In this document: piece after piece, positions 1-7,489 of the stretch | Numbering within the stretch: position 1 is the stretch's first letter | Layout of the letters: each line of letters begins with the position of its first letter | From: Lysobacteraceae bacterium | GTDB lineage: Bacteria > Pseudomonadota > Gammaproteobacteria > Xanthomonadales > Ahniellaceae | Direction: 5' to 3' | NCBI GenBank assembly: GCA_021299185.1 | Contig: JAJTHZ010000034.1 | Span: 1-40,642, forward strand | Length of the DNA stretch: 40,642 bases | The notes under the pieces: generated by a model | Told to the model about the DNA's origin: nothing | The model's database searches: none | The model's input: the letters and a program-made list of their open reading frames with translations, nothing else | Translations under genes and position numbers: made by a program

Positions 1-1364
1 CGCGCAGTGTCGGCGGCGCGCTGGAATTCGAGCGCGTTCATCCACGCCTGGGCGACGATCTGCGCGACCTCGGCCAGCACGCGCGGGTCGCCGCCGAAGT
101 CGCGTTCGAGGCTCTGCGCCGCGCGCTCGATCAGGGCGATGCCGGTCACCGGCTGCCCGTTCGCGTCGCGCGCGCCGGCGCCGAGCAAGGTGCCGGCGAG
201 GAAGCGCTGGCCCAGCACGGTGCGCTCCAGGTTTTCGCGCGCCAGCCGCTCGGCGGCCAGCGCGCGGTCGCGCTCCGCGGCCAGTCGCGCGGTGAAGACG
301 GCCGCGACCATGATCGCCGCCAACAGCAGCAGTGCGCCGACCCGATGGCGGGCGACGAACTTGCGCAAGCGATAGCCGGCGGTGTCCGGCACCGCGCGCA
401 GCGGTCGCCGCTCGCGCCACGCGAGCAGGTCCTCGCGCAGCGCATCCACCCCGGGATAGCGGCGCGCCGGGTCGGCGGCCGTCGCCATCGCCAGCACGCC
501 GCGCAGTTCCGCATCCGCCAGCGGTGCCGGTGCGCCGGGCTCGCGGTCGTCGCCGCCGCCCAGCAGCACGCGCAGGATCACGCCGAGGCTGTAGACGTCG
601 CTGGCGGTGGTCACGGTGCCACCCGCCGCCTGCTCGGGGCTGGCCCAGCCGAGGCTCGCCACCCGCGTCGAGCCCTCGCCGGGCTCCAGCGCCACCAGTC
701 GCGCGACGCCGAAGTCGAGCAGCTTCGGCTCGCCGTCGGCGCGCACTATCACGTTGGCGGGCTTGAGGTCGCGGTGGATCACCAGTTGCCGGTGCGCGTG
801 CGCGACCGCGGCCGCCAGCTTGTCGAACAGCGCGAGTCGCGGCGCGGCATCGGCCGGCGCGCGCGCCAGCCATTCGGCCAGCGGCACGCCCTCGACGTAC
901 TCCATCACCAGGTAGGGCTGGCCCTCGGGGGTCTCACCGCCGTCGAGCAGGCGCGCGATGTTGGGATGGTCGAGCTCGGCGAGGATGCGGCGCTCCTGGC
1001 GCAGCCGGCGCATGCCGTCCTCGGTCGGAAAGCCCCGCAGCACCTTGATCGCCACCTGCTGCGCGAAGGCGCCGTCGGCGCGTTCGCCGAGGAACACCGT
1101 GCCCATGCCGCCGGCGCCGAGTTCGCGCAGCACCCGCCACGGGCCGAGACGCAAGCCGGTGGCCAGGCCCGACAAACGCTGCGCGCCGCCTTCCACGGCG
1201 CGCTCGAGCCGGGTGTCGCCGCGCGCGTCGGCGTCGAGCAGCGCGCGCAATTCGTCGCGCACCGACGGGTCGACGTCCAGCGCCGAGAGCGCGGCCGCGC
1301 GTGCGGCCGGCGGCAGGGCCAGCAGCGCCTCGAAATGCGCGAACAGCGCGTCGCCGCCGGCCAC
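1..1364 (-). CDS. Hanks-type Ser/Thr protein kinase, membrane-anchored (C-terminus beyond window)
   Basis: The gene starts at a GTG 4 nt after the stop of the sigma gene at 1369-1944, so the two are probably co-translated. About 454 residues are visible and the end is cut off. After an N-terminal helical region (1-72) comes a complete kinase domain: Gly-rich loop GAGGMGTVF (83-91), VAIK with ATP-binding Lys107, catalytic HRDLKPAN with Asp199, DFG at 217-219, and ASPE as the APE-like motif (241-244). All catalytic residues are present, so an active kinase is expected. One membrane helix (about 343-359) puts the rest, which looks helical, in the periplasm as a likely sensor. The protein closely resembles the complete kinase at 12937-15180. 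From the pairing I infer that it phosphorylates the neighbouring ECF sigma factor. The kinase call is sure; the substrate is inferred. Confidence 0.93.
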   Translation of the reverse strand, partial: MAGGDALFAHFEALLALPPAARAAALSALDVDPSVRDELRALLDADARGDTRLERAVEGGAQRLSGLATGLRLGPWRVLRELGAGGMGTVFLGERADGAFAQQVAIKVLRGFPTEDGMRRLRQERRILAELDHPNIARLLDGGETPEGQPYLVMEYVEGVPLAEWLARAPADAAPRLALFDKLAAAVAHAHRQLVIHRDLKPANVIVRADGEPKLLDFGVARLVALEPGEGSTRVASLGWASPEQAAGGTVTTASDVYSLGVILRVLLGGGDDREPGAPAPLADAELRGVLAMATAADPARRYPGVDALREDLLAWRERRPLRAVPDTAGYRLRKFVARHRVGALLLLAAIMVAAVFTARLAAERDRALAAERLARENLERTVLGQRFLAGTLLGAGARDANGQPVTGIALIERAAQSLERDFGGDPRVLAEVAQIVAQAWMNALEFQRAADTA

Positions 1365-1368
1365 CGGC

Positions 1369-1944
1369 TCAGCCCTCCAGCGCGCGCTTGAGCCAGGCCT
1401 TGCCGAAGCGCAGGTCGCGGTCGACGGTCGGCACCGAGACGTCGAGCGCGCGCGCCAGTTCTTCGCGATCGAGGCCGCCGAAATAGGTCAGTTCCAGCAC
1501 CTGCGCCTTGCGCGGATCGCGCGCGGCGAGCTGCTCCAGGGCTTCGTGCAGGCGCAGCAGGTCCTCGTCCTCGGCCTGCGCCTGCTCGTCCGCGGCCGAC
1601 AGGCTGACCGGCACCGCGCCGCCACCGCGCTTGTCGCGCAGGCGCCGGCGCGCCGTGTCGACCAGGATCTGCCGGGTGGCCTGCGCCACCACGTTGAAGA
1701 AGTGGCGACGGTTCTCCCAGCTCGCCTCGCCGCCGAGCAGGCGCGCCAGCGCCTCGTGCGCGAGTTCGGTGGCGCCCAGCGTGGCGCCGGGGTTGGCTCG
1801 CACGGTGCGGCCGGCGATCGCGCGTACCTGGGCGTAGACCGCTTCGACCAGATGCTCGCGCGCGACGAGGTCGCCGTCCTGCCAGCGCCGAAGCAACTGC
1901 GTGATTTCGACCGGCGTCGGCGCGGGGAGGTCGGGCGACGGCAT
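1369..1944 (-). CDS. ECF-type RNA polymerase sigma factor (TIGR02999-like)
   Basis: A 191-residue sigma-70 family protein with only region 2 (about residues 14-100) and region 4 (about 130-190, with the helix-turn-helix around REELARALDVSVPTVDRDL). It resembles the TIGR02999 type of ECF factors that often sit beside Ser/Thr kinases. In region 2.2 the usual acidic DAED-type motif reads GATE (residues 57-60), with Thr59 where an acidic residue is expected. In the ECF43 factor EcfP of Vibrio, a Thr in region 2.2 is phosphorylated by the partner kinase PknT to allow core polymerase binding. The same mechanism is inferred here. The ATG start gives full length. The gene diverges from the secreted-protein cluster starting at 2058, the most likely target. 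No anti-sigma gene is nearby. Confidence 0.93.
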   Translation of the reverse strand: MPSPDLPAPTPVEITQLLRRWQDGDLVAREHLVEAVYAQVRAIAGRTVRANPGATLGATELAHEALARLLGGEASWENRRHFFNVVAQATRQILVDTARRRLRDKRGGGAVPVSLSAADEQAQAEDEDLLRLHEALEQLAARDPRKAQVLELTYFGGLDREELARALDVSVPTVDRDLRFGKAWLKRALEG

Positions 1945-1967
1945 GCACTGCGTCCTTCGATGCGCCC

Positions 1968-1997
1968 GTTATAGCCGCGCGCGCTGTACGGCGTAAA
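1968..1997 (-). promoter_or_regulatory. Candidate sigma70-type promoter for the first sigma-kinase operon
   Basis: On the minus strand TTTACG (1997-1992) is separated by 18 nt from TATAAC (1973-1968), about 24 nt before the sigma-factor ATG. The second sigma gene has the same layout (TTTGCG-N18-TATAAA). The element coincides with the plus-strand ECF-like boxes at 1969-1995, so the two readings cannot be told apart by sequence alone. Confidence 0.45.
1969..1995 (+). promoter_or_regulatory. Candidate ECF promoter (TTATAGC-N16-CGTA) for the first secreted-protein unit
   Basis: TTATAGC at 1969-1975 and CGTA at 1992-1995 lie 23 nt apart start to start, the same spacing as TGATAGG/CGTA upstream of the genes at 7490, 9984, 15921 and 18501. 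CGTA matches typical ECF -10 boxes. The upstream box matches TGATAGG at only 5 of 7 positions, so this is the weakest of the set. It would drive 2058-7321, since no further copy lies before 7414. Confidence 0.45.
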
Positions 1998-2057
1998 GGA
2001 CTTTTTCGCCCAACGCGACGCCCGTGGCCGGCACGCCGCGCGCGCCGGGGAACCCGA

Positions 2058-2333
2058 ATGAAGCGATCCATCCCGACCACGATTCTGGCCGTGGCCGCCT
2101 GGGCAGCGCCCGTCCCGCTGGCCAGCGCCGACAGCGGCCGCTTCAACGCCAGCGCCGAAGTGCGTCCGCTCGGGCGCAGCGTCGACGGGCGATTCGTCGC
2201 CAGCGGCCAGGTCACGGTGACGCCCGCTGCGGCCAGCGCCGACGGCCGTTTCGTGCTGAAGGCCACCAACACGCCGAGCGGCGGTTGCCCGCCCACCACC
2301 GATGCCTTGTTCGCCAACGGATTCGAACCGTGA
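2058..2333 (+). CDS. Small exported protein with C-terminal FANGFEP motif
   Basis: A 91-residue protein with a signal peptide (about 1-24, ending near LASA). Three short imperfect repeats with the core S-x-D-(S/D)GRF follow (SADSGRF, SVDGRF, SADGRF). The end is PTTDALFANGFEP, the same terminal motif as the three small proteins at 4318-4608, 9577-9867 and 18092-18385, although the rest differs. It is the first gene after the divergent sigma-factor promoter region, with a GGGG-type ribosome-binding site about 8 nt before the ATG, and 20 nt before the next gene. Function is unknown. The shared tail suggests a common sorting or processing route with the other FANGFEP proteins (inference). Confidence 0.75.
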   Translation: MKRSIPTTILAVAAWAAPVPLASADSGRFNASAEVRPLGRSVDGRFVASGQVTVTPAAASADGRFVLKATNTPSGGCPPTTDALFANGFEP

Positions 2334-2353
2334 CCCTTTGCCGGAGACTTCCC

Positions 2354-4321
2354 ATGAATCGTTCTGCCACCCTCCGCGTCCTGCCGCTCGCCGCGATGAT
2401 CGGCCTGCTGTGCAGCGCGACGGCCACTGCGTCGACCTACGTCTATGAAGGCCGCCTCGACGACGGCGGCCGCCCCGCCGACGGCCGCTACGACCTGTCA
2501 CTGACGCCCTATCCCGCCGAGAAGCAGGGCGCGACGCTCGCCGCCCCGATGGTGTTCGAGGACGTCGAGGTGCGCGGCGGGCAGTTCCGCCTCGAGTTCG
2601 ACCTGCCGGCGATGAACGCCGAGCACACCTGGCTGGAACTCGGCGTGCGCGACGGCGCGGCCGCGAGCGAGTTCGCCGCGATTCCCGGCCGCGCCAAGGC
2701 GGTGGCCGCGCCGCTGGTCGGCGCCTGCTGGAGCACGACCGGCGACACCGGCGTCAACCCGGCGACCAACTTCCTCGGCACCATCGACAACCAGCCGCTG
2801 GCGTTCCGTGTGAACAACGCGCGCGCCTGGCAGGCGTCGTTCTTCAACGCCGGCACCTTCGGAACCAGCGTCAACATCGTCGGCGGCAGCGCCAGCAACA
2901 GTGCGACCGGGACCTTCACCGGGCAGACCGTGGCCGGCGGCGGCAACGCGACTTTGTCCAACCGCGCCGATGCTCACTACGCCACGGTCGGCGGCGGGCG
3001 CGGCAATCTTGCGAGCCAGACCAATGCGACGGTCGCTGGTGGCGAGCGCAATGCCGCGACCGGAGAGCACAGCGCGGTCGCCGGTGGTCTCGCCAACACC
3101 GCCGCAGGTCCTTGGAGCGCGGTCTCCGGCGGCGACCAGAACTGCGCAGGCGGCGCCTTCTCCTGGGCCGGCGGGCGCTTCGCCAAGGTCCGGCTCGGCG
3201 GCTTCTCCGGACCGGCGGGGCAGGGATGCGCGGGCGTCCCCAGCACCGGAGACGGCGACGGCGACAACGGCACCTTCGTCTGGTCGGATTCTCAGGACGG
3301 TGCGTTCCAGTCGAGTGGCCCCAACCAGTTCCTGGTTCGCGCCGGCGGCGGTGTGGGCATCAACACCAACCACTACCTCGATGTGCCCGAATTCCTCACG
3401 ATGCACATCGCCGCGCGGGACGGTGGCGAACGCGCCAATGTCTGGCTTACCGGACGCAACATCAGCGGCGCAACGAACAACTCCGGGATCCTGATGTCCG
3501 CCAACGGTGCAGCCGGTGCGGCCAATGCCAACTTCTATCTCGACGCCTTTGCGACGTTGCCAGCTGCGCCGTTCGAGGTGACCTGACGGCTGCTGTCGCT
3601 CGAAGGCAATGGCAGCGGCGTCTTCGGCGGCCTCAATTCCAACATCTTCGGGAATGCCGGGACCAATTCGGTGATGCTCGGCGGCACCGGGCACGCTGCG
3701 ACAGGCGCGAACGCCATCGTCGCCGGTGGCGAACGCAACAGCGCCGCAGGCAACCTCAGCTTCGCCGGTGGTTTCCGCGCCGAGGTGCGTGCGCAGGACC
3801 CGGGTGCCTTCGTCTGGGCCGACCAGGCCATCGATTCGCCATTCACCTCGAACGCGCCCAACTCCTTCGCCGTGCGCTCCACCGGCGGCGCGCGCTTCGT
3901 CACTGCGGTCGGCGGTGGCGGCGTGCCGACCAACGGCGTGCGGATCGGGCCCAACGAGGGTGCGTGGTCGTCGCTGTCCGATCGCGCCGTGAAGACCGCG
4001 ATCGAGCGCATCGACGTGGGGCAGGTGCTCGATCGCCTGCTGCAGATGCCGATTTCTTCCTGGAGCTATCGCGGTGCGGAGGACGCGGTGCGCCACATCG
4101 GTCCGATGGCGCAGGACTTCTTCGCATCCTTCGGCCTCGGCGACAGCGAGCGCCACATCAGCACCATCGACGCCGACGGTGTCGCGCTGGCGGCGATCCA
4201 GGGCCTGAACGCCAAACTCGAGGCCGAGAACGCCGCGCTGCGTGCCGAGCTGGAGCGACGGGACGCCGCCTTCCAGTCGCGCCTCGAAGCCCTCGAAGCG
4301 CGTCTCGAGCAGCGTCAGTGA
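2354..4321 (+). pseudogene. Peptidase-S74 fibre protein gene interrupted by an in-frame TGA
   Basis: The reading frame starts at an ATG behind GGAG. It encodes a signal peptide (about 1-26), an N-terminal module, Gly-rich repeats of the TVGGGxxNxAS type, and the conserved NCAGG...TFVWSDSQDG two-cysteine module. A TGA at 3584-3586 would end it at 410 residues. Directly after it, in the same frame and with no indel, the protein continues (RLLSLEG..., more GGxxN repeats) to a complete S74 chaperone domain (SDRAVK with Ser542/Lys547, then IGPMAQDF and [16 protein letters not shown]) and a coiled-coil end at 4321. In the homologue at 15921-18095 the aligned position is Arg (LRRLALDG), so one C-to-T change (CGA to TGA) explains the break. 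The N-terminal part may still be secreted but would lack its trimerisation chaperone. It diverges from the other family members at the N-terminus. Confidence 0.8.
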
Positions 4322-4608
4322 CCGCGCGCCGACTGGCGGAGGTGTTGCTCGCGCTGGCGGGTGTCGCCGCGTTCGGCGTAGCGCTCGGCCAGGCGAGCAG
4401 CCCGACCTACAACGTGCCACGGCAGTCGATCGACGGCGGCGCGCAGCGGGCATCGAGCGCCTCGTACCGCCTCGACGGGACCATCGGCCAACCGGACGCC
4501 GGGCCCGCGATGTCGGGGGCGACCTTCAGCGTGCGCGGTGGCTTCCACCGCTCCGCGGCTGCCGGGCCGCAGCCGGATCCGATCTTCGCCAACGGCTTCG
4601 AACCCTGA
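4318..4608 (+). CDS. Small exported GTIGQPDAG / FANGFEP protein, coupled to S74 gene
   Basis: A 96-residue protein starting at GTG, whose last two bases overlap the upstream TGA (GTGA), so translation is probably coupled. A hydrophobic signal segment (about 8-23, ending ALGQA) is followed by [34 protein letters not shown] and SVRGGFHR, then [11 protein letters not shown] at the end. Small secreted proteins with a GTIGQPDAG...GGF pattern occur in many bacteria without known function. It is nearly identical in its core to the proteins at 9577-9867 and 18092-18385, each also overlapping an S74 gene of the same C-terminal type. I infer a partner role in export, assembly or anchoring of the fibre. 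Here the partner gene carries a nonsense codon, but this frame is intact. Confidence 0.8.
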   Translation: MTARRLAEVLLALAGVAAFGVALGQASSPTYNVPRQSIDGGAQRASSASYRLDGTIGQPDAGPAMSGATFSVRGGFHRSAAAGPQPDPIFANGFEP

Positions 4609-4660
4609 TCCGCGCGCACCGCGCAGCGGTCAAGGTCCACGCATCCGAACGAGGGCAACC

Positions 4661-7321
4661 ATGAAGCAACCCATCTTTCGTCCCACCCTGCTTGCGCTGA
4701 TGCTGGCGGTCGCGCTGCCGATCGCGCACGCGCAATCGGTCGGTAGTGCCTTTACCTACCAGGGCGAACTGCGTGCCGCCGGCGCGCCGGCCAACGCGGC
4801 GTACGACTTCCAGTTCCGCCTCTACAACTCGCCCAGTGGCACCACGCAGGTGGGTGCGCAGGTTACGGCCAATGCGGTGACGGTCACCAACGGGCTGTTC
4901 TCGGTGCCGCTGGACTTCGGGCCGGCGCAGTTCGCGGGGGATGCGCAGTGGCTGGAGATCAGCGTGCGTCCGGCCGGCAGCGGGGCATTCGAGACGCTGA
5001 GCCCGCGCACGTCGGTGACGGCAACGCCCTACGCACTGGGCGCGGTGGCCGCACTGGCGAACTCCGTGACCAGCACCAGCATCGTCGATGGCGGCGTGCA
5101 GGCGGGCGACCTTGCCGCCGGCGCCGTGGGCACCACGCAGATCAACGCCGCGCAGGTGCAGCGGCGGGTCACCGGCACCTGCACGGGCTCGCAGGGCGTG
5201 CAGTCGATCGGCCAGGACGGCACCGTGGTCTGCGGCACGTTCAGCGGCGGCAGTGGCACGATCACCGGCGTCACGGCGGGCACGGGACTCACTGGGGGTG
5301 GTGCCAGCGGCAACGTGACGATCGGCATCGCGGCGGCGGGCGTGGGCGCGGCACAGGTCAACGCCGACCAGGTGCAGCGACGCGTGTCGGGTACCTGTCC
5401 CAGCGGGCAGTACGTTCGCATCGTGAACCAGGACGGCACGGTGGTGTGCGGCACCGATGCGGGCGGCGCGAGCGGTTGGGGCTTGACCGGCAACGCGGGC
5501 ACCAATGCGGCGACGAACTTCATCGGCACCACGGATGCGCAGCCGCTGGAGCTGCGCACCGCGAACGTGCGCAGCCTGCGCATCGAACCATCGAGCCTCA
5601 CCTTCGGCTCGCCGGCATTGCCGATCACCAGCAACATGATCGGTGGAAGCCGCGCCAACGACGTCAATCCTGGCGTGCGCGGCGCGGCGATCGGCGGTGG
5701 CGGTGTGCCACTCGGGGCAAGCGACACCGAGTTCGCCAACCCGGGGCCCAACCGCATCACCGACCACTACGGCGTGATCGGGGGCGGCATCGCGAACCAG
5801 TCGGGAAACAACGATTCGACGCTGGCCAACGCCGCATTCGGGACCGTGGGTGGTGGCTCGAACAACGTCGCGCGCAGCTTCGCCAGTACGGTGGGCGGCG
5901 GGGTCGCGAACACCGCCAGCGCGCCGTGGGCGGTGATCGGTGGTGGTGACCGGAACCGGGCCAGTGGGACTGTCGGGACCGTCGGCGGCGGGACCGAGAA
6001 CCACGCCGCGGACTTCGCGGCGGTGGTCGCTGGCGGTGAGCGCAACACGGCCAGTGGCCAGCAAAGCGCAGTGGTCGGCGGGCTGGGCAACACGGCAGCC
6101 GGCAGATGGAGCACGGTTGGCGGCGGTGACCAGAACTGCGCGGGCGGAGTGTTTTCGTGGGCGGCCGGGCGCTTCGGCAAGGTGCGGGTGCCGACCGGCA
6201 TCGCGGAGCCCGGAATCGGCTGCACGGGCGTGGCGAACAGCGGCGACGACACGGGCGACGAAGGGACGTTCCTGTGGTCCGACGCGCAGGATGGCGCCTT
6301 TCAATCGACGGGGCCGAATCAGTTCCTCGTCCGCGCCGCCGGCGGCATGGCGATCAACACCAACGCCCCGGCCGCGGGTGCGTCGCTGACGGTGAACGGG
6401 GCAACCAGTCTCGGTGGCAGCGTCAGCATCGATGGCGCGACCAACATCGGGGGCGACGTGAGCATCAGCCCGCCGGCCAAGCTGGCCTTCGGACAGAGCT
6501 TGCGGCAGATGGTCGACCTGTGGGGCGCCGAAGGCCAGTACGGCATCGGCGTGCAGGACTTCACGCAGTACTTCCGCACCAATTCGGACGGTGGTTTCGC
6601 CTGGTTCGCGGGTGGCACCCACAACAACGCGCAGGGCAATCCCGGGCCGGGAGGTCGCCGCGCGGCGTCCCTGACCGGGTCGGGCGGCTTCTCCGTGTTT
6701 TCGTCGGACGCGGAACCCTCGATGTCCATCAACTTCGATAGCACTCCCGCGGGCGGTGTGTCCGCATGGGTCATGAGCGGCCTGCGGTCCCCATTCGCAG
6801 GGCTGGGCGCCGGGTCGCTGCTGGTTCGCACCAACGCCGGTGCGCGTTTCGGCATCCAGCCGGATGGCGTCACGCGCAACAGCACGGGCACCTGGGCGAC
6901 GTTCTCCGACGCGCGCCTGAAGAAGAACATCCGCGACATTGCCTCGCCACTGGATACGTACCTGAAGCTGCGCGGCCACTGGTTCGAGTACATCGACCCG
7001 AAATCGGTGATGGCCGACGAGGGCGAGCGCATGGGTTTCGTGGCGCAGGAAGTGCGCGCGGCGGTGCCGGAATGGGTGCGCGAAGGCGAGGACGGGATCC
7101 TGTCGGTGGTGCCGACCGGCTTCGAGGCGCTGACGGTGGAAGCGGTGCGGCAGTTGCACGAGGAGAACGCGGTGGTCGACGACGACCAGGCGCGGCGCAT
7201 CGCCACGCTGGAGGCCGAGAATGCGGCACTGCGCCAGCAGGCGCATTCCCTGCAGGCGCAGACGCAGGCCCTGCTCGAACGCGTGGCCGCACTCGAGGCG
7301 CGCAGCGACGGCACCCGGTGA
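4661..7321 (+). CDS. Secreted S74-type trimeric fibre/adhesin-like protein (type B end)
   Basis: An 886-residue protein. The ATG follows GAGGG and gives a clean signal peptide (1-24, ending AHA before QS). Domains in order: shared N-terminal module [13 protein letters not shown] to about 130; two RVxGTC...DGTVVCG disulfide-type units (about 165-270); seven 15-residue repeats of the TVGGGxxNxAS type (about 385-490); the two-cysteine module NCAGG...GC; a variable beta-rich region; and the S74 chaperone with the Ser749-x4-Lys754 dyad (SDARLK), ending in a coiled coil. S74 domains trimerise phage tailspikes and then cut themselves off. Here the signal peptide points to export through Sec. No membrane anchor or YadA-type barrel is visible. 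It lies 52 nt after the preceding small gene and has no promoter box of its own. Confidence 0.85.
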   Translation: MKQPIFRPTLLALMLAVALPIAHAQSVGSAFTYQGELRAAGAPANAAYDFQFRLYNSPSGTTQVGAQVTANAVTVTNGLFSVPLDFGPAQFAGDAQWLEISVRPAGSGAFETLSPRTSVTATPYALGAVAALANSVTSTSIVDGGVQAGDLAAGAVGTTQINAAQVQRRVTGTCTGSQGVQSIGQDGTVVCGTFSGGSGTITGVTAGTGLTGGGASGNVTIGIAAAGVGAAQVNADQVQRRVSGTCPSGQYVRIVNQDGTVVCGTDAGGASGWGLTGNAGTNAATNFIGTTDAQPLELRTANVRSLRIEPSSLTFGSPALPITSNMIGGSRANDVNPGVRGAAIGGGGVPLGASDTEFANPGPNRITDHYGVIGGGIANQSGNNDSTLANAAFGTVGGGSNNVARSFASTVGGGVANTASAPWAVIGGGDRNRASGTVGTVGGGTENHAADFAAVVAGGERNTASGQQSAVVGGLGNTAAGRWSTVGGGDQNCAGGVFSWAAGRFGKVRVPTGIAEPGIGCTGVANSGDDTGDEGTFLWSDAQDGAFQSTGPNQFLVRAAGGMAINTNAPAAGASLTVNGATSLGGSVSIDGATNIGGDVSISPPAKLAFGQSLRQMVDLWGAEGQYGIGVQDFTQYFRTNSDGGFAWFAGGTHNNAQGNPGPGGRRAASLTGSGGFSVFSSDAEPSMSINFDSTPAGGVSAWVMSGLRSPFAGLGAGSLLVRTNAGARFGIQPDGVTRNSTGTWATFSDARLKKNIRDIASPLDTYLKLRGHWFEYIDPKSVMADEGERMGFVAQEVRAAVPEWVREGEDGILSVVPTGFEALTVEAVRQLHEENAVVDDDQARRIATLEAENAALRQQAHSLQAQTQALLERVAALEARSDGTR
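4733..5235 (+). repeat. N-terminal cassette nearly identical to 10056-10558
   Basis: This 503-bp coding block aligns without gaps to 10056-10558 with only scattered, mostly third-position differences, although the following regions of the two genes are unrelated. It encodes the mature N-terminus and first Cys unit. This suggests recent duplication or gene conversion between paralogues. Confidence 0.85.
6908..7222 (+). repeat. S74 cassette nearly identical to 12522-12836
   Basis: This 315-bp block, from the S74 cleavage motif to the start of the coiled coil, matches 12522-12836 almost base for base, while sequence just upstream differs. It marks a second exchange unit shared by the genes at 4661 and 9984. 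Confidence 0.85.
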
Positions 7322-7404
7322 GCCGCGACGGGCCCCGGCGGTCCAGGACCGGGCCGCTGGGGCTGGCGGCCAAGCGCAGTCGGACCCACGGAGCACAAGC
7401 GTTC

Positions 7405-7429
7405 GCGCGCCGGTGATAGGCCGGCGCGC
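7405..7429. other. Inverted repeat around the TGATAGG box
   Basis: GCGCGCCGG (7405-7413) and CCGGCGCGC (7421-7429) are a perfect 9-bp inverted repeat with TGATAGG as the spacer. The other four promoter copies are not flanked this way, so it may be chance in GC-rich DNA or a local operator. Confidence 0.4.
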
Positions 7430-7440
7430 CTGCCGGCGTA
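7414..7440 (+). promoter_or_regulatory. Candidate ECF promoter TGATAGG-N16-CGTA
   Basis: TGATAGG (7414-7420) and CGTA (7437-7440) with the conserved 23-nt start-to-start spacing, 53 nt before the ATG at 7490. Box identity and spacing match the copies at 9908, 15821 and 18424. Confidence 0.7.
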
Positions 7441-7489
7441 TTCCACTGCGACCGGCTGCCCTCCTCAGCCGCAGGCCCAGGGGGTCTTC

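Noticed and set aside
3584..3586. Selenocysteine or programmed recoding at the in-frame TGA
   Set aside because: The aligned residue in the homologue is Arg, not Cys or Sec, and I see no selenocysteine-insertion hairpin right after it; a CGA to TGA mutation is simpler.
2498..4453. Long antisense open frames opposite the fibre genes (also 4526-7510, 7532-9709, 20741-24724, 26791-30486)
   Set aside because: They mirror GC-rich coding sequence, encode Arg/Ala/Gly/His-rich low-complexity proteins, lack ribosome-binding sites and domains, and lie opposite well-supported genes.
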